Assembly (NCBI RefSeq): GCF_041260155.1
Contig: NC_091931.1
Coordinates: 30,035,041-30,099,040, forward strand
Origin: Ptychodera flava
Taxonomy: Eukaryota; Hemichordata; Enteropneusta; Ptychoderidae
Direction of reading: 5' to 3'
DNA: 64,000 bases
Every line of letters begins with the position of its first letter. The stretch's first letter is position 1. Of the stretch, positions 13,793-25,805 are shown one piece after another. The translations under genes were made by a program, and so were the position numbers. The notes beneath the pieces were generated by a model that was not told the DNA's origin, did no database searches, and saw nothing but the letters and a program-made list of their open reading frames with translations.

Positions 13793-14726
13793 GGGACCGT
13801 TCAGTTTTTACGGCCGGGGGGGGGCGGCAAAATCCGGGGGGGGGGGGGTCATCATAATTTTGGAATCCAAGAAGGGGGGGTCATCACTTTTTCACTGGTA
13901 GGAAAGGGGGGTCACCACATTTTCAAAAACATAATACCTACAATAAAGTCCACTTTATGCCATGGCCATGATTGACCCTCTTTACCGGCGGGCCGCCTTC
14001 GGCGGCCAAATACAATAAATATACTTTATGTATTACCCATGACCCTCTTAGCGGGCAGACGCCTTTGGCGGCCCACTCCAATTAGGTTTACTTCATGCAA
14101 TGGCCATGATCGACCCTCTTTACCGGCGGGCCGCCTGCGGCGGCCCACTACAATAAATTGACTTTATTGTAATACCCCATGACCATCTTAACGGCCGGAC
14201 GCCTTCAGCGGCCCTGTTCAGTAAAGTTTACTTCATGCAATGGCCATGATCGACCCTCTTTTTACCAGTGGGCCACCTTTGGTTGCCCACTAGAATAAAG
14301 TTGACTTTACGTAATGGCCCCTGACCCTCTTAACCGGAGGGCTGCCTTTGGCGAACCACTCCAATAAAGTTTACTTTATACAATGTCCATGGACATAAGT
14401 TGTCTATGGAAATGAAGTTAAAAATTGCCTTACAGTCGTCCTAATTAACAGACGTTTGCATGGATGTGGCTGAGAAGTTTGTACACTGGCATCTCTGCTA
14501 CACGAATAAAGTGCGCCGCGTACCGGAGTTCAAATCCAAACCGTGCGGGTAAATTTGACATATGGGTTTTGGTTATTTTTCAGGGGGGGGGTCATCAAAT
14601 TTTTTCGTCTGACAAAGGGGGGGTCATCATTTTTTCGCGAAAAATGCAGGGGGGTCATCATGTTTTTGAACACCGGCAACAAGATTTTGCCGGCCCCCCC
14701 CCCGGCCGTAAAAACTGAACGGTCCC
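13793..14726 (+). mobile_element. 934-bp TIR element with TTA target duplication
   Basis: The left end GGGACCGTTCAGTTTTTACG and the right end, its reverse complement, are perfect for about 22 bp. Both are flanked by TTA (13790-13792, 14727-14729). Unit 1 of the segmental duplication lacks it at the matching position, so it is a real insertion. A 3-bp TWA duplication is typical of PIF/Harbinger elements. The interior has no transposase; it holds poly-G stretches and a satellite, so it is non-autonomous. Confidence 0.85.
13930..14390 (+). repeat. Satellite inside the TIR element, about 68-bp units in alternating pairs
   Basis: About seven units combine an AATAAAGTTTACTT block, a CATGGCCATGA-like block, ACCCTCTT and a GC-rich palindrome such as GGGCCGCCTTCGGCGGCC. 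Alternate units resemble each other more: one type has CATGCAATGGCCATGATCG, the other ATACCCCATGACC. This gives a dimeric higher-order period of about 135-140 bp. Confidence 0.75.
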
Positions 14727-15870
14727 TTACTGTAAATTTATTTTTACAGTAGTCATATTTACATTCCTATGTCATTTGCAAGGCCGTACTATTGTATTAG
14801 TTGCGTCTGTGCAGCCCTTCTCACTACATTGGTGTATGTTTGGTTATACACTTATCAAAACTATAAAAGCTCAAGGGCAATCACTCACAAACCAGTGATG
14901 TATAGCAGGCATGATCCAAGAAGAGGACAGCGCTTCCTTTTATACTCCTTGTATTTTCTTATTATAGTGACACGTAACATAATATCTTTGGGCAAGTAAA
15001 CAATAACACAAAGAATCATGTGATATGAACAAATATACCACACCCAAGTGAGCTTGCATTGAACCTTGGTAGGTCACCACGGGAGTTGTGTACACATATA
15101 AGCTTAGGCATGTGCAGTGATTTAAATAAGATGTGCACGCCAGGTAGCTGTAGTCTTTTTGTTATCAAATAAAGTAGGATGAACTACATATGTTTTAGTA
15201 AATATTCAAATGGTTGAAAAATAAAATACACAAAAATATCATCATGTACGTAGTTACCTCTTCATGGAAAGAAGCTTTGCATGTTTTAAGGTTGTTTGGC
15301 GATGTGTTTCACAACTGTCTGTGTGAGGAAAAAGGCCATCTGAGAGTTTAACTTTTGGTAGCACCTATGTGCAGTAGTAGCAGCAAGTACCAAAGAATTG
15401 TGCATTAATCAAGCGTCTCTCGAAGCGCCGAGGGACTGTGACTCATCGTATGTTATGACGGCATATGTGTATTGACCTCAACTCATATCTTTGTTGATGA
15501 TCTCATTGACTGCAGCGAATGGGACGTAAAGTTCCTTGAACTGTGGACTTTGTTAAGTAAAGTTCACGCACCGTTTACAAACATCTCGCTTGCCTTTTGA
15601 GCTGGTAAATTGTCTATAATAAGCACACAGTGAAACGTGCAATGTTTTGGCTCCAAATCTTCTCAGGCAAATATATATATACCTCCTCGGTTAGTTTTTT
15701 TTCACACCACAATGTCAGAAAATGTTTTCCTTGCTTTTATATATCCATGCATTTATATATCCGTGCATCCATATCCATACATCTCTTAGACACACTGATG
15801 ATGCTTAGTAATGATGATGATGATTCACTTCCTAATTGCACGCTAATGGTCAGAATGATTGTAACAGTGG

Positions 15871-15921
15871 GTCTGATCATAGACAGTAGAGGGGTTCCCC
15901 CTCTCCTGTCTATGGTCTGAT
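15871..15921 (+). mobile_element. 37-bp hairpin insertion with 7-bp direct repeats
   Basis: CATAGACAGTAGAGG...CTCCTGTCTATG (15878-15914) is a near-perfect hairpin flanked by GTCTGAT on both sides (15871-15877, 15915-15921). The paralogous, inverted sequence in unit 1 (around 11370-11385) has only one GTCTGGT and no hairpin, so the empty site is visible. Confidence 0.7.
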
Positions 15922-16302
15922 CGTATTCCACATAATACCATTTTATAAAGAAAGAAGAGTTCCTTTGATGCCTTTGTTGTTTCACAAATTTTCACTGAAT
16001 GCTGTAAAATCCATCTGTCATACTTTGATACTATGTATGCAGTACCTGTTTTGAGATCTTTGTTTGTAATTATGTGCAAACTGTGATAAAATTCCATCAT
16101 ATTTGGAAATGAATGCACCTTTTTACTGGCGTTATCTCTTCACTTATGACTTTTCCTTACATGACCAATGAAACCTACTGCCGATTTAAAAAGTACCGGC
16201 AATCAATCACACACAGAGGTCACAGTGGAACTTCCCCAGAAGCATCCACAAAGATATCAGGCGGCCGTACCGTCTGGTGACTGTTACTATTGAAACGTTT
16301 CA

Positions 16303-16900
16303 GGGACCGTTCACGTTTTACGACCCAGGGTAGTAGTATTCTCCTTTCACATCCGTCAAAATATTAGAACTCCTACACATTCTAAAATTTAATTACTCCC
16401 TCAGAAGATAATAACATTTAATGACCACATAATTTGCATCGCACCCCTCCCCATGCCCCGCTGCACGCCATTGCAGGAATAAATTTTGATATTTAAAAGC
16501 ATAATGTGTCCAGTATCATATATTTTGTGTGACACTTTGGTTTGCCTAACTTCTACTAAAGCATCTTAGGATTGCAAATTTTCTCTGCTCATGAAAACTA
16601 TTGTAAGGCATGCCTTTATAGACTTGTCAGGACAAGATGTTAATGAGACCAAAAACCATATCTACTCGTATCACAACCTTCAGAGAATGAAACACGTGAA
16701 TAATCACCTTTATTTCCCGAAATGTATTTGTACACTAAAACATGGCTTTTTAACCGAGTTAACAGTATTGAAATCGAGTCACTACAATCCGTGCCGATTG
16801 AAAAAACAGCATGACCCCATGCTTGTATTCCCAAAGTTATGGCGACTCTCTCTGATTTTGTCACAGTGCTCCCACCGCGCCTTAAAAACTGAACGGTCCC
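16303..16900 (+). mobile_element. Older, decayed relative of the GGGACCGTTCA element
   Basis: Left end GGGACCGTTCACGTTTTACG and right end TTAAAAACTGAACGGTCCC resemble the TIRs of the 13793-14726 element. The right flank is TTA; the left flank is TCA. Its left part is also present in unit 1 from 11956, so the insertion predates the segmental duplication. Confidence 0.55.
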
Positions 16901-17900
16901 TTATATTGTTTAACGGGAGAAACTAGAACACCGGAAAAGCTATGCAGTTAACGTGATCTTTAACTGTTTTGGCTCATTGATCGTCACGGTATCACTGGGT
17001 ATTGTGTATTGCGAAATCAAGCATGCGTATGTTATCCTTACGATCACGAGGCTGACTTGGGCCGAAGCCAAGAATTCGAACGTTGTTTACTCTATTAGTT
17101 GTAAAAGATCACTCACAGGGTGACGTCACTTTATCCTCTAAGCTATTAAGTAGGTGCACATACTTATACTTGGCGATACAACAGACTTTAAATTATTTGA
17201 TTAAGACTTTCACTTGAGCCAACTTTTTGAAACAGCGAAAGTGTTTCGATCCGCAAATGAAAACACGACGGACAAATTAAAAGCATGCCAGTGGTTTAAT
17301 ATTTAGCGGTGTATCATGAGAGTGGGTCCCATTCGGGACTTACCCTTCTGAGCTAGCGAATCGTAGGGTGCCCCGTATAATGTTATAACGTGAATACGCT
17401 ATGCACTTAAATTCAGGCGCAAATCAGTTTTTTTTTTCTAGAAGTCGGGCGGCTGCAAAACTGTACAGTGCTGAGAGCCACAGGTGGTTGCAAAAGTACA
17501 AGAAAGCCAACTGAACAGGAATACTTTTCTTTTTAACTGGTAAGGCTATCGTTCTGTACCTGAGCACAAAGCTGTGGAGAAATTATGGTTTTACAACATT
17601 TTATACGGAATAATTTTCTTACAGCAAATCCACAGACGTGAGTGAAGTTATCGAGATTTGTCTTGACGTCTCCGCGCTCTGAGACATACGATCACTTAGC
17701 GAGCATGTCACGGTAGTTTCACGCGGTGGAAATGGTCTTTTGCACTAAATTATTGACAAAACAGTGATGGGCGTTTGATTTTTGTCCAGTTAAGCCTATA
17801 TTAAATCAAACATTTATATTAAACGAAACTCTCGAAACAAAATAATTTCACGCTGATAATAATAGGCTTGTGTATCTTTTCTTCTTTGTTTACACTGCAG
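16901..17900. other. 5' flank of receptor A
   Basis: No exon was recognised. TACACTGCAG ending at 17900 is a good acceptor, so the first coding exon may begin at 17901 after an unseen non-coding exon, as in receptor C. No clear TATA box could be assigned. Confidence 0.35.
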
Positions 17901-17967
17901 ATCGCGAGTTGGTTGTGGGAATCCCCATTTTTTGTTGAAGATCAACATTCATTGGTGCGTGGTAAAG

Positions 17968-20900
17968 ATGGTCAAGATGGTTTTGATTGTAGTAATCATA
18001 AATGTCCTGCTGCTGGCAGATTTAATATCCGAATCATCATCATCTTCCGACTCTGACAGTTCGCAGGTAAGGAGAAAAGTACGATTTTCCTGTTGTCTTA
18101 GCGACAACAATACTGGTGTTTTTTTTGTGTTTTTTTTTTAAATATTAGGCCTAACACCTAGGGGTGTTTTTCACATTACTTTTTTCAACACATCCAGAAC
18201 TTGGCATTGCCGTTCCACAGTCCTGGAGATCCAGGATCCATTAAGTTGGCAAATCGTTTACCGTACAGGAATAACTGTTCGATCGAGGATGGCGAGCTCA
18301 GATGGTATGAAGACGAAACAAGGGAAGAGGGGAATCGGTGTAGGAAATGTCCCAAATGTAACCCCGGATTTCAACCAAATCAGGTAACTTAAAGCTCTAC
18401 TGTATTATCATTCGAAAACTTTTGTTCTTTTGTCATGCTCTCTTGGACACTATTTGGTAAATTCTATGCACGTTGAGTTGGTGAACAGAGTTCACTTATT
18501 TGACATACACATGTAGAGGTAAACATAACACACCTATCTTCGAGCCTGCAAAATGCGTACAAATAAAACGGTGACGTAGTTTCTGGGTCGTTGCTAGAAG
18601 TACATAGTCATAAGGCAACCCTCTTGACGTGGCCAAGCAAGCAACACTTTAAATTTAGGGTGATACATGTATTTGCTTTACAATATCGTCACGCCCTGTA
18701 TTTGCATAACGCAAACATTTTAGCGCAGGGCAAGCCGTCTAATGATCGATAGTCAGATCTCCTTACCCATTTCTACCGCTGGCTGCGCCGCTAACGAAAA
18801 TAGGGTCAAGTATGGGCTAATGTTTCAGTTGGAATTTTGACTGCATATTAATGATCACGGTTACTTGTCGAGATTCTGTGATCAGCACATCTGTACAGTA
18901 GCAAGGTCGGAAATTTGATGACGAAATGTTGAAGTTGTTTGCTCGGCTTCACTTTTAATGTCTCCTACTCTGTTCTTCTATGATGGTATTTTGTGTTGAA
19001 ATGACGATAGTCGTCTACGATTTTTTTCTCAGACGTGACCTGACGACCATGGTGACCTTTTACATGTACGGCAACGGCTCAAAAATAAATGATATTTAGT
19101 TTTTCATTCAATGCCGACATAGGACGCTTGGTTCGGGAAACTATGCAGGTAAAATTACCCCATGGGCATACGGAAATCTAAATTTGAAGGATGCTCCAAG
19201 TTGGAAATAAATTCAACGCGATCACTGCATCCGTAGTACGACCATGATTATGGTATATGCTATCGAAATTGAGGTTGTGAACAAAACTGGCTATCACGAT
19301 CATGTTTTAGATGGCATGGCTCCCTCAGTGTTGGCGCATGTTTACGTAGGCGGAACGTACTCAGCGACGCCAGGCTCCTGTAAATCATGGTTATAGTTTA
19401 TTGGTACATGTGTTTTCATCAAATTTACATTATGTAATTTTTATTTTACCTATCTGCACGCACTCTAAGATATTCGATAGTGCACCTGTTGTGTTCTGAA
19501 CAAACACGCAAACGTTTTTTTCCATTTTTGGTTAAACCAAGCTACACTAAATTTAATATAGAAGAACCAATTAAACTAACAAATCTTGCGACTTACTTCT
19601 CTCAAAAAGATTGCCGTAAAAATCAAATTTTACTCTCTGAAGCTGTAGAATTTCCGCCGCCGTTTCTGCTTTCAACGCCAACCCATGTGTTGTCCAGCAT
19701 CTGGTAATCACATAAATCAGGCCTTGGGGTATGATTGTTGTGATTGTCAATCATTGTTATTTGACGTATTCGAATGCACGAGGGTCTGTGGGTTGACCTT
19801 GGACTTGAAGAAGTTCTTCCCCTGTTAACAAGGTGTAAAATACAGTTCTGCCTAGCTCATGTCATCGCAAGAAATCTAGCACTTTTCATACTATCTCTGA
19901 AATAAAGGTTCGACGATTTACATGTAACGTTCATTTGCAATTTAGTTTTACCATGGACTATTTTGGTGATGTTTATATCTTTGTTGTGATTATTTACCGT
20001 GATAGGAGTGTGGAAATGGAGTTGGCAAAGGCACAGAGTGCGAGGAATGTCCACCTGGAACGTATTCAGATGAGTTTGGCTATGCACCATGCAAACCCTG
20101 CTCTGTTTCCTGTTCCAACACAATCAATGACACGGATTGTACACGCTTCAGAGATAAACGATGTGGTCCTTGTCAACCGATGTAAGAGACTTCATCATCA
20201 ATTAATATTCTCAAAATAAAAATTATCCACACAAGGCACACACATATATACATGTACACACATGTACATAAAACCTGCAGACATTGCATATAATAGGGCA
20301 TAAGCACACATTTTAAGTGGCACTCTCAACAACACCGTATCTATGGATTTCCACAGTAAAATATTTGTGCAAGAAATTAAGCGTTAGAGCAGTCCATGGA
20401 AGTCTTGTACTGTTTTATAGTTTAAAATTGGCCTATTCTAGAGTGTTCTTGATTCTCGTTGTACTTTGACGTGTGGAGTAGTGCTACAGTTAAAAAACAT
20501 TTTTTTTTGCAATTCATACATACAAATATACTCTTTTGCAAAACTCCCCATGGCTTTAGTATTTCTTAAATTATACGTTATTCCCTTTGAAAAATATGGC
20601 CATAAAATTGTTTACATAATTTTTGGTATAATTTTCAGGTATTTCAAGGATTTCAATGGTAACTGTGAATTCTGTGGTAACTATCGACCTGACGTTGACC
20701 CGGCATGCACGTTGACAAGTACACCAGTAATGCAATTTGAAACCAGCAAATCACCAACTACAAGTGAGCAGACGCCAAAAAAGTTAATTGAAGGAGCGAC
20801 ACCTTTGGCGACATACGGTGTTCCGACCGCTTCCGATGATGCATTGGCCAGCATTACTTCATCGAAAGACTCCAGTACAGTGGGAATATCAGCAGCACCA

Positions 20901-23900
20901 AACCAAACAACAGAAGACGATGCTTTGGACAACGCAGGTGACGTAGTTTTCAATCATAAATTGTTACGATTCGAAAGGATAGTACGCGTTTGATAAACAG
21001 TGAAAATTCCTGTGCTAGATTGATAAAAACTTCTTGCAATTATTTGCGTGTGTGCCCTCAATTCTCTGGTTTATGCAATGTCGATTATGAGACCGCCCTC
21101 TGAACGAGCGAAGTTCACCATATATAATAAAAATAAAATAAAAATATCGGGTGGTCTTCTGAAAGACGGGGAAAGGCCCACACGGTGAACTTTCAGAGAG
21201 GTCAATTTTTCTCACTATCGTGGAAAAAAATTGCAAAGGAAATCAACGTATGACATTCTAACTTGTACATTTATTCAAATACTAAAATTATACCAATTAA
21301 TCAACTTTCAGGAGATATACGTGATGACGCTGATACACGTAACAAGGGAAAATACCATGCAAATATGATGCGCCTTGTAGCCGTGAATGCGGCGTGCGTG
21401 ATCGCAGGTTTACTTCTTTGCTTAATGTGGATAGTGTACTGGAGGTTTATTCATCGAAGATTACGATGTGCCGAGGAACGCCCGAAAGAAATCCACGAGC
21501 TTCGAGAATTGCGAGGTAAATGATGAAAATACAAAAATATAGAAATCCCATTTAATATTTTCCAAAACGAATATACAGATAACATCATAACATTCACAAT
21601 AGATTTACTTGAGTGTTTGAGTAATAACTCAATAGGAACAAGGATCTTTGCCAAATAATGTTAACGTGCTATACATAGCACATCATATTTCAAGCATGTT
21701 CTCTATAGGTAATACCCTCTGCCTGTCACCGGTTTGTTCAAATAAAATGAGTTTCGTGCCAAACAAGGGAACAACGTATATGAATTATGAGATAAATGTT
21801 ATAAGATGATAAAGATGTGAGTGCGAAATGGTTTTTTAAAAAATCAATGTTAACCTACTCCGGTTTAATTCAGAATGCAAGAAATTATCTTGCTTTGTGC
21901 TTGATGTCGGAGTCGTAAAACGTACCATGTCGCCATCGATCCTTTCATAATGATCTCACCTGTCATGTGGGATTGCTCCTAAAGAGAAAACTCCGCAGAA
22001 TAAATTCGATGTAGGAATAAAATTTATGATCTCTGTTTCATGATAAATCACCATTATCAGTTATCAATTAACAAGTTTGTTTCATTTGTTTTTTGTTTTT
22101 TGTTTGCATTCAAAGTTTATCATGAAGCGCTAGCAGGAATCGGCAGATAGTTTTATTTACGGATTTAGAATGCTGCATTGGCATCAAATTGAGATAGATT
22201 TTCCTTTCGTTTCTGTGACCGACATTTTCCCCAGTTGCTAATGATGACCATGATGCAGAAGATTTTGTTGAGATACTGGATGATGCGGAGGCGGCGTCAA
22301 GAAAGAGAAGCCAATGTGCATCAGAAATACCAAATGAAAGGTAACGTGTCCTTTGTAATCGTATTGTACGGTAATGAAAGACACTGTGATCAAAATGGTG
22401 ATTGGAATACGATATTGAACTAATGTACGCATTAGATTCAATTACAAGTTTAACACGATTGGAAGTAATTTGGGATAATTGGATAAGTAATGTCGGTTTA
22501 CTCTACAAACATATTCTCATCTGCTTTTCTTTTTACAGCACACTCTTGTTTTTATGAGTAATTTGCAATATTGCAACATTCAGCTATACGGCACCTAAAA
22601 CTTTTGAGAAATATGAAAAATATGGAAATCCAATTATCCCAAATCAGTTCCAATCGTGATGTTTTATGTAATTTGTTCATTTTATCACGTTATAAGCTTA
22701 CATTCAGCTAAAAAGAGTTCACCTGTTCACCTATCAAGATGGTGCTAATTTTTTAGCTCACGTGTTCACACGTGGGCTAATGTCATAGCGATGTCTGTCT
22801 GTCTGTCCGTGTGTCTGTGTGTGAGTGTGTGTGTGTGGGTGTGTGTGTGTCTCTGTCTGTCTGTCTGTCTGTCTGTTTACACGATAACTCAAAAACGCCT
22901 GAACAGATTCAATTCAGATTTGGTAGACAGGTACCGTATGCTACTTGCAAGAACTGATTAGATTTTGGTTAGTGTGGCTTGCATATTAATGAAGTTATGC
23001 AATATCATTTTTTCCGTACAATGGTTTCCCTACTGCACAAAATTTCATGAAACTTTTCACAGATGACGATCTCAGAACATTATGATGATACTATGAGTGT
23101 CATGTCAATTATCTGCTCATTTGCATATTTAATGAACTTTTGTTATTAGTGACATAACTCTGAAATTCCTGCACCAAACTTGATGATACGTGCAATAAAT
23201 ATTGATCTGATATACATCTAATTATACTTAGAAGCATTGGGCAGTGTCAAGTTAATAAATAGCTCATTTGCATATTTTATGAAGTTTTATGATTAGTCAT
23301 ATAACTCCGATATAACTGCACCAAATTTGATGAATTCTGCTGCAGATACTGATCTGACTGATATCTAACTGTGGTGTAAAGCACTTAGTAGTGTCAAGTT
23401 AATTAAGGGTTCATTTGCATATTTAATGAACTTTGTAATTAGGTATATAACTCTGAAATCACGGCACCCAAGTCAGTGAAATCTGGTACAGATATTGATC
23501 TGATAAATATCTAATTGTACTGACAAGCATTTGGCAGTGTCAAGTTAACAAATAGCTCATTTGCATATTTTATGAAGTTTTGTAATTAGTCATATAACTC
23601 CGAAAAAACTGAATCAAATGTGATGAAATCTGCTGCAGATACCGATCTGACAGATAGCTAATTGTGTTGTAAAGCATTTAGTTGTGTGGAGTTAAGTAAG
23701 GGTTCATTTGCATATTCAATGAACTTTGTAATTAGTGATATTACTCCAAAATTACAGCATTACATTTGATGAAACTTGCTACAGATATTGATCTGATAAA
23801 TATTTAATTGTACTGAGAAGCATTGGGCGTGTCAAATAATAATTAGCTCATTTACATATTACACACGCGTCGTGTGCTCAATTGAACTGCTGTCAGAATA

Positions 23901-25805
23901 TACAATGTCTGCCTTTGTTCTTGTGTTTTGGTTAGTGATTATCCTGAGGTCTGCAAATGTTGCGTAACATCTCCTTGCTCGTTGATTTGTCACTTTGATA
24001 TAAGACAGGTCAAAGGTACAATTGTTTTACACAACTTCATAACAGTCAAAAAGTATGCAGTAATTCATGTCATACTGTATTATTTCATGCGTCCAGTAGT
24101 GTCTGATAAATGTCAATACATGTCGAGTCATCGGCAGTCAATTTCAATGCTTGATAACTAAATTTGTAATTTTGTCAAACTCAAAGTCATTCCTCCCATT
24201 CAGGGGTCACATTAGTAGGTCAAGTTGTTCTGTTGAGTAAATGCTAAAATTTTCTAGTCTGTTACTGACTATTAATGAACCTGTTGTAAAACACGTGAGC
24301 ATATTCAGTTCATATCTGGTTAGAAACGGTAATAGGTCATGCATAATGCTTTTGAATTTTTTTCTATTTTCTTGGTAGATTGTTATAAACATTATTTTTT
24401 CACTTTCATCGATGTGTATAAATGTTTTACATGTAGGGCTATGAACGAAGGTATTGCTGACAACAACATCGGGGAAAATCCTGATCCACTTTGCAGCGAA
24501 CAACTTGACATTATCAACGAAAATCGAGAACAGAATAGACTGGTGAAGATTAAAAGACCATTATTTCCTCGTCATTCGATATCTAGAGAATCTCAACCAG
24601 AAGAAGAAAATCCGCTACTTTCTTGCCAACGTGATACTGGCGATGGAGGCGTGATTCACAACGAGCCGGAGGGGCAGTCGCCAGACAGTGAAAAAGCTTA
24701 TGTAAACATAGCGGTGTCTTCTAGAGGTGCAGCACTCATTCAAACAGCGACAGATGATGAGAATGGTGGCCTTAAACGTAAACCATTACAAACGGAACAT
24801 CCGAAGGTAAAAATTGTCTTCGCTCCATAAACAAATGTGGAATTTGCCAGATATCTTAAAGTTGGTAGGGAAAGCGATTAAGCAGTTGAATCATTTTAAA
24901 TGCCTTAACTTATTTGAAAAATTATATGTAGTAGATTTAGATGATGATACTTGTTTATTGTCAAACATTGAAATGTTAAATCCATACATTTGAGAATAAA
25001 AACACGCATGTCATTTATCAATTAGAATGTGACGATTATAAACATGCAGTTACTGATTAGACAAGCAGAGCAACTAACCGTTCGAAGAGTTTGAAATCGT
25101 CACAGCCTAATTGTAATCGTTTTGACCCTAAATCTTGTAATCATCCCTCGGTTTCACTGTAGATGCGAGCAGAGAGTGGGAAATGTGACATTGACGAAGA
25201 AACAGCGACAATAAGACAAACAGCTAAAATAATCGCAAAAGGTAATGGTTTTCTTGTGTGAAATAATTCATGCAATTAGTGACGTGTGTGCAGCCTTCTT
25301 TTTGATTGGCATTTGCACAACAAGGTTTCGAGATGTAGTTTGTGGTTTATTCGCTCTGTAAGACATTCACCTTACTTATTCATCGTGGCATGTCAGGTTT
25401 AGCAATCTCACTGTTGCAATATCAAACTGACGTATGTAACAAATATAGGTAATTTGATCTCTGACTAATACAAAGATGTTTTTTTGGTTTTACACAGGTA
25501 AGCCTATCGATGACGTACTTGACGACATTCACATCAGAGATACCATCACTGGATTGTTAACAGTACCACCGAACAGCGGCACATCTGAGAAACCCATCAA
25601 GTACTTTCGTGACTTAGCTCTATCGCTGGGTGTAAGTCACATTAGAATAAATGTGTTTGACGGACCCCAGGATGTGCTCAATTATATGAACACCAGCATG
25701 GAGGGAGACCGTGATCAACTTACTCTTATCGAACATCTCGAGAACATTGCAAGATATGACATCATGGATGAGCTCTGCACCTGGATTTTACAAAAATACG
25801 GTTAA
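17968..25805 (+). CDS. Receptor A: EDAR/NGFR-like TNF receptor superfamily protein with death domain
   Basis: Nine coding exons (17968-18066, 18198-18383, 20006-20181, 20639-20937, 21312-21515, 22235-22340, 24437-24806, 25163-25241, 25498-25805) join in frame to 608 residues. Order: signal peptide 1-20 (MVKMVLIVVIINVLLLADLI), cysteine-rich domains about 60-180 with CRKCPKCNPGF and CEECPPGTYSDEFGY motifs, a Thr/Ser-rich stalk, transmembrane helix 275-297, an acidic Ser-rich cytoplasmic linker, and a death domain about 510-606 ending IARYDIMDELCTWILQ. The family binds TNF-type ligands outside the cell and recruits death-domain adaptors inside. Spacing of the cysteines and the C-terminal helix pattern recall EDAR (from memory, not searched). 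XEDAR and TROY lack a death domain, so EDAR or NGFR is the closer model. ATG 17968 was chosen because the hydrophobic leader follows at once. Confidence 0.87.
20999..21260 (+). repeat. Imperfect inverted repeat in receptor A intron 4
   Basis: GACCGCCCTCTGAACG...GTTCACC near 21091 pairs loosely with GGTGAACTTTCAGAGAGGTC near 21184. It may be a decayed MITE; no target duplication was recognised. Confidence 0.35.
22454..22658 (+). mobile_element. 205-bp MITE, copy 1
   Basis: Ends CACGATTGGAAGTAATTTGG and its near reverse complement form TIRs of about 29 bp. The second copy, in opposite orientation, is at 63159-63367. It lies in intron 6 of receptor A, 114 bp after exon 6. No convincing target duplication; no coding capacity. 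Confidence 0.85.
22750..23885 (+). repeat. Complex repeat: AGCTCACGTG head, microsatellite, about 147-bp tandem array
   Basis: A head with AGCTCACGTGTTCACACGTG and GTCATAGCGATG is followed by the microsatellite and then by tandem units anchored by TCATTTGCATATTT at about 23115, 23263, 23411, 23556, 23704 and 23846 (spacings 142-148). Units alternate: one type has TTTTATGAAG, the other TTTAATGAAC. The right edge is near ACACACGCGTCGTGTGCTC. The whole sits in intron 6 of receptor A. Confidence 0.8.
22791..22877 (+). repeat. TG / TCTG microsatellite
   Basis: Pure to near-pure runs of TCTG and TG. It forms the left part of the larger 22750-23885 element. Confidence 0.9.

Larger units (their letters stand above)
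13703..16720 (+). repeat. Tandem segmental duplication, unit 2
   Basis: Second copy of the 10324-13545 segment. It differs by the 934-bp TIR element at 13793-14726, an inverted internal block (about 15750-15990, the reverse complement of about 11307-11500) and a 37-bp hairpin insertion at 15878-15914. These differences show events after the duplication. Confidence 0.75.

Noticed and set aside
14464-14752. Overlapping plus-strand open frames
   Set aside because: They arise from poly-G and TIR sequence of the transposon; no codon bias or domain.
22980-23870. Regularly spaced repeats that might suggest a CRISPR array
   Set aside because: The units are about 147 bp, diverged and contiguous, without unique spacers, in an intron of an animal gene.
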